64,000 nt of DNA, from the NCBI GenBank assembly GCA_002399085.1, contig DHCY01000022.1, positions 32,492 through 96,491 on the forward strand, written 5' to 3'. The translations under genes and the position numbers were made by a program. How positions within the stretch are numbered: the stretch's first letter is position 1; every line of letters begins with the position of its first letter. This DNA is from Anaerolineaceae bacterium UBA4890. GTDB lineage: Bacteria > Chloroflexota > Anaerolineae > Anaerolineales > Anaerolineaceae. The notes beneath the pieces are model-generated. The model was not told where the DNA came from. It made no database searches and saw only the letters and a program-made list of their open reading frames with translations. This document shows positions 51,086 through 59,977 of the stretch, in pieces.

Positions 51086-52033
51086 TTGCTTCCTCCACGT
51101 TATTGTTCGGTCTCCAGGCTCATTCTCACAGCAATAATCTGGGGTATGCTGTTACAGGCTTGCCAGCCCGGAATCGTACAACCCACACAAATCAACAACA
51201 CACTGGTTTTTTCACCATCACAAACTGAAACGCCAGCAGCAACCCCAACCAGCCAGCCTATACCTACAGAGATACCAACCGCCACACCTGCCCCAAACCT
51301 GGCAGAACTATTAGACCAGTCATTAATTGCGGGAGTCGACTGGTATGTTGGTGTCGAGACGGCAGATGGCGAAAGACTCTACGCAAGAAACACAGAAGAA
51401 ACCTTCTTCCCTGCATCGCTGAATAACATCCCTATCGCCATGGTGGTTTTGAAGATCCTGGAATATCGTGGTGATACGATCGAAGACATTCACACTTACG
51501 GTATCGGGCAAAATTTCAGCACACTGCTGGAGAGAATGGTCGTGGATGATGACGCATATGCCACCGAGGTGCTAACAGAGTTTGCTGAAGGATACGGTCG
51601 CTTGAGGAATTACCTGAATTGGTGGGGGTTGAAAGATACTTTCTTTTATCCACGCAGAACTACAGTTGAAGACCAGCTGCTGGCACTCAAACAGATCGAT
51701 TCGGTTGAAGTGCTCAACGAGGCATTCAGCAACTATCTGCTTCAGCTGATGGGGACGGCAGCAGAGAATGAAGAGAAATTTCTGGGCATTGGGCTGGAAG
51801 CCCTGCCAGGATGTACTTTTTACAATAAAAGTGGGTCGTTGTCGAGCCCGATGAAAACCCCGACAGTTATCTCGGAAACGGGAATTTTGAAATGCGACGG
51901 GCAGAGCTGGTATATCGTCATCGCCGGCACTCCCATCTCTGGCTCATCGGTGTTTCTTAAAGATGTCCAATCGTCCATAGAGCAGTTTGGCAAGGTTTTC
52001 AGCGAGTATATCCAGGGGTATTTGTCATACTGA
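51086..52033 (+). CDS. Lipoprotein with degenerate class A beta-lactamase fold
   Basis: 315 residues from TTG 51086; the next ATG would remove the signal peptide. Type II signal peptide with lipobox LLQAC and a Thr/Pro/Ala linker (TETPAATPTSQPIPTEIPT). The body aligns with class A beta-lactamase: SxxK becomes SLNN (in FFPASLNNIPIAMVVL), SDN becomes DDDAYATEVL, while KSGS (KTG) is kept. The catalytic Lys is missing, so hydrolysis is unlikely. It may be a binding or cell-wall-related protein. It starts seven bases after hypE and could be cotranscribed, though function does not connect them. Confidence 0.72.
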   Translation: MLPPRYCSVSRLILTAIIWGMLLQACQPGIVQPTQINNTLVFSPSQTETPAATPTSQPIPTEIPTATPAPNLAELLDQSLIAGVDWYVGVETADGERLYARNTEETFFPASLNNIPIAMVVLKILEYRGDTIEDIHTYGIGQNFSTLLERMVVDDDAYATEVLTEFAEGYGRLRNYLNWWGLKDTFFYPRRTTVEDQLLALKQIDSVEVLNEAFSNYLLQLMGTAAENEEKFLGIGLEALPGCTFYNKSGSLSSPMKTPTVISETGILKCDGQSWYIVIAGTPISGSSVFLKDVQSSIEQFGKVFSEYIQGYLSY

Positions 52034-52229
52034 TTCGGTAAGGTCTTCCAAAGGGGACCCTTGTCCAAATGAAAGTCCACGATCTCCCGGACTTCCGGAC
52101 GGCGTGGAAGCCGTCCCTTGCATAAGGCGGGGTTACGGCAGGTCTGTGTACTGCCCGTACAGATTAATTCTTGTCATTCTGTAAGAAGTGACAAAAAGCT
52201 ACACCCATGGTGATATCGCCACAGACAGC

Positions 52230-52258
52230 TTGAAACAAACTCCCCGTCAAAGTATACT
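52230..52258 (+). promoter_or_regulatory. Promoter for the methyltransferase gene
   Basis: TTGAAA, 17-base spacer, TATACT. The expected start is about 25-30 bases before the ATG at 52291. Confidence 0.7.
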
Positions 52259-52290
52259 TAACTTTCAGATTTTTTAGAATTGAGGTAAAA

Positions 52291-53091
52291 ATGAAGATTG
52301 ATTTTCAAGAAACAACCGATGATCTTGCCAAGCGCATCAACATCCACTCCCAATTTGGCAGCCGTGATATCGACGCCTGGATGCTCGAGATTCTCGATTT
52401 GCAGCCTGGTATCAAAATTATGGATGCAGGCTGTGGTTCCGGCAAGCAGTGCTTCTCTTTCTACCATTACCTGAATGGCAACGTGCAAATCACCGGTACT
52501 GATGTTTCTGAATCCCTGCTGGATGAAGCCCGCGCAAAAAACCAGGAAATTGATAACGCGATCGAGTTCAAGTTCCTTGATTTCAACCTTCCCTTTGACC
52601 TACCCGAAAATTATTATGACCTGATCTCGGCCTGCTTTACTATATACTACGCGCAGGATATCCCTTTCACCCTCGCTGAAATGCATCGCCTGCTTGTACC
52701 CGGTGGTCGTCTTTTTACCACCGGTCCGATGCCAAGCAACAAACAGCTCTTTTACGACATCATTAAAGAAGCCACTGGCAAACCAATCCCGCCTATGCCC
52801 GGCAGTTCCCGTTATGCCTCCCAAATCTATGGCACAATGCAGGATCTCTTCAGCAAGACCGAGCAGCATATCTTCCAAAACCCGCTGACTTTCGGTTCTG
52901 TCGAGCCTTTCATGGTCTACACGCGGGCTTCCATGTCTGAAGACCGGAAATTGTGGAACTCCCTCTTCCAGACGCACGAAGAATTCGAGGAAGTCATGAC
53001 AGCCATCGAAAAAACCGCTCAGAAGTACCTGGAGCGCGATGGCAGCCTGGTGATGACCAAGGTCGTCGGCGGCTTTATTGCCACCAAGTAA
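52291..53091 (+). CDS. Class I SAM-dependent methyltransferase
   Basis: 266 residues. Rossmann methyltransferase with motif I IMDAGCGSGKQC, then TGTDVSESLLDEAR, EFKFLDFNLPFDL and the post-motif PGGRLFTTGPMPS. It is close in pattern to ubiquinone/menaquinone-type methyltransferases but too diverged for a substrate call. Eight bases upstream of the PIG-L gene; the two may modify the same metabolite or glycan. Confidence 0.88.
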   Translation: MKIDFQETTDDLAKRINIHSQFGSRDIDAWMLEILDLQPGIKIMDAGCGSGKQCFSFYHYLNGNVQITGTDVSESLLDEARAKNQEIDNAIEFKFLDFNLPFDLPENYYDLISACFTIYYAQDIPFTLAEMHRLLVPGGRLFTTGPMPSNKQLFYDIIKEATGKPIPPMPGSSRYASQIYGTMQDLFSKTEQHIFQNPLTFGSVEPFMVYTRASMSEDRKLWNSLFQTHEEFEEVMTAIEKTAQKYLERDGSLVMTKVVGGFIATK

Positions 53092-53099
53092 GGATTACC

Positions 53100-53747
53100 A
53101 TGAAAAATATGACCTTTTACGGAAAATCCCTGCTCTTTCTGGGTGCTCATCCAGACGACATTGAGCTGGGCTGTGGGGCGCTGCTGGCAGACTTGGTTGG
53201 AATGGCAGACGTTTTTTGCATGACTTTCTCGGACAACAAAAAGAACCCAGATTTACAAAACCTGGCAAATGAACACTACGACAGCATGCATATTTTGGGT
53301 TTGCAGGATCACCAGATTGGTCTGGGCAGCTACGAAACCAGGCGCTTCCCTGATTTTCGCCAGGAAATGCTCCAGGATATGCTGGAATTACGCAAAAAAT
53401 ACCAGCCAGAAATCGTTTTTGTTAACACCGCCAAGGATATCCACCAGGATCATCAGACCCTGACCGAAGAAGCGACCCGTGCTTTTCGCGGCACCACCGT
53501 TTTAGGTTACGACGTGTTGCGCAGCAGCTACGGTTTCTTCCCCCATTTTCTGGCAGAGGTCAGCGAAAAAGCCGTGGAAACAAAAATAGCAGCCCTGGCA
53601 GCCTATACTACCTATGCCGGGCGCTATTACTTTTCTCCGGATATCATTCGCGCCACAGCCATCCGCCATGGCGCTTTAGCTGAACGTCCCTTTGCGGAGG
53701 GGTTTGATATCATTCGGATCGTTGGTCAATTCGCTAAAACAAATTGA
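53100..53747 (+). CDS. PIG-L family N-acetylglucosaminyl deacetylase-like protein
   Basis: 215 residues from the ATG at 53100; earlier in-frame codons fall in the methyltransferase gene. Zinc-binding LGAHPDDIELGCG and DIHQDHQTL mark the PIG-L (LmbE-like) family, which deacetylates sugars or N-acetyl thiol precursors. TAAGGATTACC is a weak SD. Its end overlaps a minus-strand gene by 14 bases. Confidence 0.9.
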   Translation: MKNMTFYGKSLLFLGAHPDDIELGCGALLADLVGMADVFCMTFSDNKKNPDLQNLANEHYDSMHILGLQDHQIGLGSYETRRFPDFRQEMLQDMLELRKKYQPEIVFVNTAKDIHQDHQTLTEEATRAFRGTTVLGYDVLRSSYGFFPHFLAEVSEKAVETKIAALAAYTTYAGRYYFSPDIIRATAIRHGALAERPFAEGFDIIRIVGQFAKTN

Positions 53748-54054
53748 GACTGTCCAGGTCGATTTCCTCGAGGGGATCGAATTTCTTTCGTTTGTACACG
53801 TAAGGTCGCACATTGTTTGAATCGAGCGGGAACCAGAGGATCCGGTCCGGCACCATCCATCCATCTGTAAGATAAACGTTTTCTCGAAATTGGACCGCGA
53901 CCAGTTTGTTGTCAATCTGAACCACGGTACCTTTTAGCCAATCACGAATGCGCTGCCCGGCACTATCTTCGTGATCACAAAACACTTCAACCCTATCGCC
54001 GATCTTATAGGTATCTTCCTGATCTGGGGGTCGCATAAAACTTGCGCTTCTCAT
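53734..54054 (-). CDS. Small protein with SH3/KOW-like fold, unknown function
   Basis: 106 residues. YKIGDRVEVFCDHEDSAGQRI and WLKGTVVQIDNKLVAVQFREN have the strand pattern of SH3/KOW-like small barrels. The rest is charged (YVYKRKKFDPLEEIDLDSL). I do not recognise a family. It lies 27 bases after sufD on the same strand and may belong to the suf operon. Convergent overlap with the PIG-L gene. GGAGTGAGATTAAGGAT upstream holds an SD. Confidence 0.65.
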   Translation of the reverse strand: MRSASFMRPPDQEDTYKIGDRVEVFCDHEDSAGQRIRDWLKGTVVQIDNKLVAVQFRENVYLTDGWMVPDRILWFPLDSNNVRPYVYKRKKFDPLEEIDLDSLNLF

Positions 54055-54081
54055 ATCCTTAATCTCACTCCTTGCCCCGTT

Positions 54082-55368
54082 CTACAAATCCATTCTCTTG
54101 ATTAATTGCTCAAGCAATTCTGCCCGAGTCTCTTCAACCTTGAAAGATTGAATCACTTCATTAAAGAAGCCTTGCACGATTAGTAACCCGGCTTCCTTTG
54201 GTGGAATTCCTCTCGCCTGTAAATAATACATTTCTTCTTCATCAATGCTTCCAACAGTTGCACCGTGGGAGCACTTTACATCCTCATTCAGAATCTCTAA
54301 TCCAGGCACCGATTTGACATCTGCACTGTCATCCAAAATCAGGTTTTTATTGCTCTGATAGGCATCGGTTTGCCTGGCGTGAGGGTCTACATAGATCATT
54401 CCATGCCAGATCGATCGCCCGTTGTGGCTGGCAACGCTCTTATATAGCGAATTGCTGAAGGTCTGTTCTGCCCAATGGTTCTGACGGGTGTCCAGGTCAA
54501 TCACCTGCCCGTCAGACGGGAACATTACACCTTGAAGTTTCGCCTGGCTTCCCTTGCCATCCATCTCAGCCCGGATAAAATTCTTGCTGGTCTGGCTGCC
54601 AATAGCGGCATAGTTCCAATCCAGGTTCGCGTCAGCGCCCAGGTGAGCAATTTCGTATGTTATGTTCCAGCAATTGGAGTCAAACTGCTGGCGCTCGTCC
54701 AGTTGAAGGTTGCTGCGGTCACCTAAATGTAAATTCAGCATGCCGTTATGGAACCCGCAATCTGAAACGAGGTCAGAAAACCAGGAAACTTCCAGGTTAA
54801 GTGCTGCTCCTTCTTCCAACCAGACGATATTGTGAGAGAAGGATGCCCGGTTATCGAGATTGATTTCTAAAAAGCACTGCACAACACCATCAACCATCAC
54901 ACCCTGTGGGATGTACACAAAAAGACCGTCATTAGCTAATGCCTGAGGCAAAGTCGCAAACAGACCTCTGTTGCCGAGTTCGTCTACCCCTAAAATTTGG
55001 GTTACTAATTCAGGGTCGGAGTCGACCAGCTTCCTAATTGTTGTAACGATTACCCCTTCCGGAAGGGCGGTCCTGGTGATACCAGGCTCATCCTCATCCA
55101 GGATATGCCTAACCGTCAGGCGCAGCGGGCTGCCCTGCGGGTTGAAATCCAGGCTCTCCAGATCGAGCGGTTTAAAATCCAGCCAACGCCAGCTCTCATC
55201 TTTTCGGCTGGGAAGGGCTTGCTTCGATGCCGCTTCCCATGCAGCCTGGAATTGGGGGTGCAATTCAACCGGCCAGTTGCCGAGGTTATTCCGAAAGCCT
55301 GCTTCCCATGTGGCTGGAAGTTCAGTTTTCTTGAATACTTGGTAAGGTGAACTCGTTGTAATTGCCAT
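54082..55368 (-). CDS. sufD: Fe-S cluster scaffold protein SufD
   Basis: 428 residues. SufB/SufD fold with the C-terminal conserved segment VKCSHGATVGSIDEEEMYYL (key His) and RGIPPKEAGLLIVQGFFNEV. It forms the SufBC2D complex for Fe-S assembly. Last gene of sufCBD, two bases after sufB, minus strand. SufS and SufU are not in the window. A high demand is expected because of the many Fe-S proteins here. Confidence 0.95.
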   Translation of the reverse strand: MAITTSSPYQVFKKTELPATWEAGFRNNLGNWPVELHPQFQAAWEAASKQALPSRKDESWRWLDFKPLDLESLDFNPQGSPLRLTVRHILDEDEPGITRTALPEGVIVTTIRKLVDSDPELVTQILGVDELGNRGLFATLPQALANDGLFVYIPQGVMVDGVVQCFLEINLDNRASFSHNIVWLEEGAALNLEVSWFSDLVSDCGFHNGMLNLHLGDRSNLQLDERQQFDSNCWNITYEIAHLGADANLDWNYAAIGSQTSKNFIRAEMDGKGSQAKLQGVMFPSDGQVIDLDTRQNHWAEQTFSNSLYKSVASHNGRSIWHGMIYVDPHARQTDAYQSNKNLILDDSADVKSVPGLEILNEDVKCSHGATVGSIDEEEMYYLQARGIPPKEAGLLIVQGFFNEVIQSFKVEETRAELLEQLIKRMDL

Positions 55369-55370
55369 GG

Positions 55371-56786
55371 CTACCCCACCGACCCAACCATCTGCAGTTG
55401 GATGAGCTTGTTCATCTCTACCGCGTATTCCATAGGCAATTCTTTTACCAGGGGTTCAATGAAGCCCGAGACGATCATGGTGGTGGCTTCTTCTTCACTT
55501 AAGCCGCGGCTGGTAAGGTAAAACAATTGCTCTTCACCTACCTTGCTCACAGAGGCTTCGTGACCGATACTGACATCATGCGAACCGGTGTCAATGGTTG
55601 GCCAGGTGTCTGTGCGCGATTCCGGGTCCAGCAGGAGTGCATCGCAAACCACGTTGGAGCGCACGTTTTTCAACCCACGGGCTACTTTTACCAACCCCCG
55701 GTACGACGCCTGTCCATTACCGCGCGAGATCGATTTTGAAGTGATCTTGCTGCTGGTGTTAGGGGCAAAATGCACCATCTTCGAGCCGGCATCCTGGATC
55801 TGACCAGGACCGGCGAAGGCAACCGAGAGCATTTCTCCGTGGGCACCTTCTCCGCGTAAGAAGCAGGATGGATATTTCATCGTCACTTTCGAGCCCAGGT
55901 TGGCATCCACCCACTCCATTGTGCCGTTTTCGAACACAGAAGCGCGCTGAGTAACCAGGTTGTACACGTTGGTCGACCAGTTTTGAATCGTAGAGTAGCG
56001 CACGCGGGCGTCCTTCTTGACCACGATCTCGATCACACCACTGTGGTAAGACTCGGTGCTATAGGTCGGAGCAGTACAACCCTCCACGTAATGAACCTGT
56101 GAGCCTTCATCGGCGATGATCAGGGTGCGTTCAAACTGACCAATACTGGCATTGTTGAGGCGGAAATAAGCCTGCAGAGGCAGGTCCACCTTAACGCCTT
56201 TGGGTACATAGACAAACGATCCGCCAGACCAAACCGCGCTGTTCAGGGCGGCAAATTTATTATCCTGGATGGGCACAACTGTCGAAAAATATTCTCTGAA
56301 TAAATCCGGGTACTGCTTCAGACCGTTTTCAATGCTCAGGAAGATGACACCCTGTTTTTCAAGGGCTTCGTTGATGTTATGGTAAACCATTTCGGAGTCA
56401 TACTGGGCACCGACACCTGCCAGGTATCTTTGTTCGGCTTCCGGCAGCCCCAAACGATCGAAGGTGTTTTTAATTGTCTCTGGGACATCCTCCCAGGATT
56501 TCTGGTCGATTTCCTCCGGGCGGACGTAGAAATAAATCTCATCCAGGTTCAAGCCGCTCAGGTCTGGACCCCAGTTTGGCATGGGTCGTTCCAGAAAATG
56601 GCGGTAGGCCTTGAGACGAAACTCGAGCATCCAGGCAGGTTCTTCTTTGAAGGCTGAAATCTGATGGATAACCTCTTCATCCAAACCTCTTCTGCTCTTA
56701 AAACTTGAACGCTCCGGGTCGCTGAACCCGTATTCATAGTCCTTGCCCAGGTTGGCAAGCATGTCTTTTTCTTGCGAATCTGTCAT
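55371..56786 (-). CDS. sufB: Fe-S cluster assembly scaffold SufB
   Basis: 471 residues. Key segments: YGFSDPERSSFKSRRGL, AVWSGGSFVYVPKGVKVDLP, EGCTAPTYSTESYHSGVIEI, NVVCDALLLDPESRTDTWP (conserved Cys) and EASVSKVGEEQLFYLTSRGL. It accepts sulfur and builds the cluster with SufC and SufD. Two bases separate it from both neighbours, so the operon is translationally tight. Confidence 0.96.
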   Translation of the reverse strand: MTDSQEKDMLANLGKDYEYGFSDPERSSFKSRRGLDEEVIHQISAFKEEPAWMLEFRLKAYRHFLERPMPNWGPDLSGLNLDEIYFYVRPEEIDQKSWEDVPETIKNTFDRLGLPEAEQRYLAGVGAQYDSEMVYHNINEALEKQGVIFLSIENGLKQYPDLFREYFSTVVPIQDNKFAALNSAVWSGGSFVYVPKGVKVDLPLQAYFRLNNASIGQFERTLIIADEGSQVHYVEGCTAPTYSTESYHSGVIEIVVKKDARVRYSTIQNWSTNVYNLVTQRASVFENGTMEWVDANLGSKVTMKYPSCFLRGEGAHGEMLSVAFAGPGQIQDAGSKMVHFAPNTSSKITSKSISRGNGQASYRGLVKVARGLKNVRSNVVCDALLLDPESRTDTWPTIDTGSHDVSIGHEASVSKVGEEQLFYLTSRGLSEEEATTMIVSGFIEPLVKELPMEYAVEMNKLIQLQMVGSVG

Positions 56787-56788
56787 TA

Positions 56789-57583
56789 TTAGCCTTGCGC
56801 CTGGTTCTGAAGTTCTTCAGATTTGTCGAACTCGTCTCTGATCCAGTCGTATCCATGTTCTTCAAGCTTCAATGCCAGTTCAGGTCCGCCTGTTTCAACA
56901 ATCCTTCCGTCGTACATTATGTGAACAAAATCAGGCTTGATGTAATTCAGCAAGCGCTGATAGTGAGTGATAACCAGGATTCCCAGGTCGCCGCCAGATA
57001 GTGTGTTCACGCCTTCAGAAACAATTCTGATTGCGTCAATATCCAAACCCGAATCGGTTTCGTCCAGGATGGCAAATTTTGGCTCCAGCATCGCCAATTG
57101 CAGCACCTCGGCGCGCTTCTTTTCCCCGCCCGAGAAGCCCTCGTTCAGATAACGCCCGCCAAAAGCGTAGTCCATCTTCAGCATGTCCATTTTGGCTTTC
57201 ATTTTTTTACGAAACTCAACCAAAGAGATGCCCTTGGAATCAGGGTTTTCCGCCTTAAGTTTTGCATTAACGGCAACCCTCAAAAAATTTGCCATAGTTA
57301 CACCGGGTATCGCCACCGGATATTGGAAAGCGAGGAAGATGCCCTTATGTGAACGTTTGTCGACTGGCAGATGGGTGATATCTTCACCATCCAGCAGGAT
57401 CTGACCCTCGGTGATCTCGTGTTTGGGATGCCCCATAATCGCGTTCGATAATGTCGACTTCCCAGCCCCGTTCGGTCCCATCAATGCATGCACTTCCCCC
57501 TGATTGATCATCAGGTTGAAGCCTTTGATGATTTCCTGACCGCCAACACTGACATGTAAATTTTTGATTTCTAAGGTAGACAT
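56789..57583 (-). CDS. sufC: Fe-S assembly ATPase SufC
   Basis: 264 residues. ABC-type ATPase: Walker A GPNGAGKST, signature FSGGEKKRAEVLQL, Walker B FAILDETDSGLD. It drives conformational change of SufB/SufD. First gene of the operon with a near-consensus promoter upstream. Confidence 0.96.
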   Translation of the reverse strand: MSTLEIKNLHVSVGGQEIIKGFNLMINQGEVHALMGPNGAGKSTLSNAIMGHPKHEITEGQILLDGEDITHLPVDKRSHKGIFLAFQYPVAIPGVTMANFLRVAVNAKLKAENPDSKGISLVEFRKKMKAKMDMLKMDYAFGGRYLNEGFSGGEKKRAEVLQLAMLEPKFAILDETDSGLDIDAIRIVSEGVNTLSGGDLGILVITHYQRLLNYIKPDFVHIMYDGRIVETGGPELALKLEEHGYDWIRDEFDKSEELQNQAQG

Positions 57584-57627
57584 AAAGGTTATTTTCCTCG
57601 ATAGTTCAACGGTAAATTACTTGCGGC

Positions 57628-57656
57628 ATTATAGCAGATGGACGAGGCAAAGTCAA
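57628..57656 (-). promoter_or_regulatory. Near-consensus promoter for sufCBD
   Basis: Minus strand: TTGACT, 17-base spacer, TATAAT. Expected start about 40 bases before sufC. A SufR-like regulator lies 2.3 kb away, but no clear inverted-repeat operator is visible over this promoter. Confidence 0.8.
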
Positions 57657-57809
57657 TTTTTTATAAAAATGTTGAGTTTATTAACATTGATAAACACCTT
57701 AGACAACAAGTGTCTTCCCTCGTTGGAACGTATAAAATTAGTAAGCCAAACAATATTGCTAAATTGTTTGAAATTGCACGAATACTTAATTTGATAAAGG
57801 AGAATTAAA

Positions 57810-58352
57810 ATGGCAGACGATAAAAAAGGAATTTTCGGTAAACTCTTTGGAAAAAAAGAAGAAGCAGAAGAAGCCGCCAAGGAAGTTGCCAAAGACGTAA
57901 AATCTGAGGCAGAAATTGCTGCAGAAAACGCCAGGCGCGTTGCCGAAGCCGCACAAAAGAAAGCCGAGACAGAAGCTCGCAAGGCAGAATACGAAGCTGA
58001 AAAACTGAAGAATGAAGCCGAAGCCAAGTTGGAAGAAGCGAAGCGCGAAGCCCGCGAAAAGATGGAAGAAGCCAAAGAAGCCGCCAAGGAAAAACTGGAA
58101 GAGATGGGACTCAAGAAAGAAAACCTTGCCAAGCAAATGGCAGAGAAAGCAGCGGCTGCTTACATCGACAATTACACTGTACAACCGAATGACACGCTCA
58201 GCCACATTGCCATGCGTTTTTATGGCAAAGCCACCCCAGCATATTACACACTTATCTATGAACACAACAAAGATGTAATCGGTGGCAATATGAACCTCAT
58301 CAAGGCTGGTCAGGTGTTACGCATTCCTGCCCTCCCTGAAGATTTGAAATAA
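57810..58352 (+). CDS. Coiled-coil protein with C-terminal LysM domain
   Basis: 180 residues. Residues ~15-115 are a highly charged Ala/Glu/Lys helix with long coiled-coil character (AEAKLEEAKREAREKMEEAK). Residues ~125-176 are a LysM domain (NYTVQPNDTLSHIAMRFYGK ... AGQVLRIP), which normally binds peptidoglycan or chitin-like sugars. No signal peptide or TM segment is present, so it may be cytoplasmic, like BON/LysM proteins such as YgaU. AAAGGAGAATTAAA gives the SD. Sixteen bases before the next gene, likely an operon of two. Confidence 0.85.
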   Translation: MADDKKGIFGKLFGKKEEAEEAAKEVAKDVKSEAEIAAENARRVAEAAQKKAETEARKAEYEAEKLKNEAEAKLEEAKREAREKMEEAKEAAKEKLEEMGLKKENLAKQMAEKAAAAYIDNYTVQPNDTLSHIAMRFYGKATPAYYTLIYEHNKDVIGGNMNLIKAGQVLRIPALPEDLK

Positions 58353-58368
58353 GCGCGGGCATCTCCAA

Positions 58369-59211
58369 ATGACCGAACAACTCAACTTAAGCACAGTTTT
58401 CGGAGAGGTTACAAAGGTTCTGGCAGCAAACCGTCAGCAACTGAACGACGCCGACGATTACAACCATAACCATGGCAGCAACATCGTTCATACTTTTGAC
58501 TTGATCCAGAAAGCTGTAGCCAGCAAAGAAAACGAACCTGCTTCAGAGCAGCTTGCTTATGCCAGCCAGGTCTTGAAAGAACAAAGCGCCGGCGGCACAG
58601 CTCAAATCTATGCGGAAGGTCTGGCTAACGCTTCGAAGGAATTCGTTGGCAAGGATTTTAATGCTTCAACTGCTGGCACGCTCATTAATTCCATGATGGG
58701 CATGGGCGAAGGTACTGAACGGGGCGGCGGGGATTTCCTATCTTCACTGCTAGGGTCGCTTTCGGGACCCAAGGATGAACCCCAGGCTCCTGCACCTGCC
58801 CAACCCAACGATTTGTTCGGGTCGCTGATTGGCAGCCTGGGCACGCAGCAACAAACCCCTGTACCAAGCAGCAATCAACCGGATGCCGGCGATTTGCTGG
58901 GTGGATTGCTGGGCGGACTTACCGGCTCATCTTCGGGCTCTTCACAAACAGGCTCTGGTGGTGGCATCGGTGACCTGGTTGGCAGTTTACTCGGCGGTCA
59001 ATCTGGCAGTAGCCAGGATTCCGGGCTGGATGCCAAAGACTTGTTATCCGTCGGCTTAGCCTATTACGCTGCCAAACAAAGCGGTCAGTCCAACCTGCAG
59101 GCAATTATGCAGGCTCTTGGGAATGCCAGCCCACTGGGTGGGCGGCAAGATCAGCAGCAATCCGGTGCGTTGATAGTCAACACCATCATGAACATGCTGG
59201 GTAATCGCTAA
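58369..59211 (+). CDS. Gly/Ser/Gln-rich protein of unknown function
   Basis: 280 residues. N-terminal ~90 residues are helical, with ANRQQLNDADDYNHNHGSNI somewhat like the metal-binding helix of DAK2/DhaL domains (a weak resemblance). From ~130 on there are low-complexity repeats built on LLGGLLGGLTGSSSG and DLVGSLLGGQSGSS, then QSNLQAIMQALGNASPLGG. No signal peptide. No SD is obvious (GCGGGCATCTCCAA). Follows the LysM gene and ends at a strong terminator. Possible filament or condensate-type protein, but unproven. Confidence 0.72.
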   Translation: MTEQLNLSTVFGEVTKVLAANRQQLNDADDYNHNHGSNIVHTFDLIQKAVASKENEPASEQLAYASQVLKEQSAGGTAQIYAEGLANASKEFVGKDFNASTAGTLINSMMGMGEGTERGGGDFLSSLLGSLSGPKDEPQAPAPAQPNDLFGSLIGSLGTQQQTPVPSSNQPDAGDLLGGLLGGLTGSSSGSSQTGSGGGIGDLVGSLLGGQSGSSQDSGLDAKDLLSVGLAYYAAKQSGQSNLQAIMQALGNASPLGGRQDQQQSGALIVNTIMNMLGNR

Positions 59212-59229
59212 AAACTATTAACGCTAGAG

Positions 59230-59262
59230 AAAAAACCCCTCGCAACGAGGGGTTTTTTGTTT
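59230..59262 (+). terminator. Strong intrinsic terminator after the Gly-rich gene
   Basis: AAAAAACCCCTCG, loop CAA, CGAGGGGTTTTTT (stem 59230-59242 with 59246-59258), then GTTTTTT. The A-rich 5' arm could also serve minus-strand transcription. Confidence 0.93.
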
Positions 59263-59372
59263 TTTCCTACCTTAGTGCTGGGGTTTGATTCCAGCCGCAG
59301 CGTTACAATAATACAAGTAGCGTTACGGCACAAGACCGTTTCTCTACCCATAAGTTTCGCGCTACCGAATTC

Positions 59373-59401
59373 GAAAAAGCCCTTCGAGATTAATCGAAGG
59401 G
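59373..59401 (-). terminator. Terminator of the DUF4332 gene
   Basis: Minus strand: CCCTTCGA, loop TTAATC, TCGAAGGG, then CTTTTTC. 13 bases beyond the stop of the minus-strand gene at 59415. Confidence 0.85.
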
Positions 59402-59414
59402 ATAACAATTTGAT

Positions 59415-59819
59415 TTAGTAGAAAACTGCGCGGGGCAATTCCTTTGCCTGGGAGACCCAGTCTTCAACCATTTTCTGTGAAGGTGGGCGGCGCACCAGCT
59501 TTTTCTCATCGTTGGTTTCGATGATCTTCTTGAAAAGATTTTCTGGATTGCGGGTTGCCAGCTCAACAACGGTATCAACACCAGCCTCTTCAAGCAGGTC
59601 GGAATATTCTTCGCCAACACCCTTAATGCGGTAAAGATCGGCATGATTGACCCATTCAAGGATCAAATCTTTGCTAATGCCAGTCTGATCAGCCAGATCC
59701 TGGCGACCCTTAGGTTGCGCGCCAGCTTTGAGAAGTGCTTCTACAGTCCTGATTCCAATTTTCTGGAATTTTTCTGCGTACATAGGACCAATACCTTCGA
59801 TATCCATTATCTTTGCCAT
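59415..59819 (-). CDS. DUF4332 helix-hairpin-helix protein
   Basis: 134 residues. Two HhH units: IEGIGPMYAEKFQKIGIRTVEALL and IKGVGEEYSDLLEEAGVDTV with conserved glycines, as in DUF4332 and DNA-binding helix-hairpin-helix domains. GRQDLADQTGISKDLILEWV is the segment between. Such proteins may bind DNA or proteins; function unknown. AAAAGGAGAATATT upstream gives the SD. Single-gene unit with its own terminator. Confidence 0.87.
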   Translation of the reverse strand: MAKIMDIEGIGPMYAEKFQKIGIRTVEALLKAGAQPKGRQDLADQTGISKDLILEWVNHADLYRIKGVGEEYSDLLEEAGVDTVVELATRNPENLFKKIIETNDEKKLVRRPPSQKMVEDWVSQAKELPRAVFY

Positions 59820-59929
59820 AATATTCTCCTTTTTGTATATGATTTGCCAAAAAAATTATAGCATAGCAACTAAGATGTGACCAATGTTTACACCCTTAAC
59901 TCAAAACATAATCCCCTGCTCAAGGTTGG

Positions 59930-59959
59930 TTACCAGTAAGCTCATCAAAATGGTATACT
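59930..59959 (+). promoter_or_regulatory. Promoter of the SufR-like gene (extended -10)
   Basis: TTACCA, 18-base spacer, TATACT, with TG one base upstream of the -10 (TGGTATACT). The expected start is near 59966, only about 12 bases before the ATG, so the leader is too short for a normal SD. Confidence 0.6.
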
Positions 59960-59977
59960 CTCAACTTGGTAGCGATT

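Noticed and set aside
52097..52116. Hairpin GGACGGC/GCCGTCC in the gap after the lipoprotein gene
   Set aside because: Perfect 7-bp stem but no T tract and no link to a known RNA; an overlapping CTTCC/GGAAG stem competes with it.
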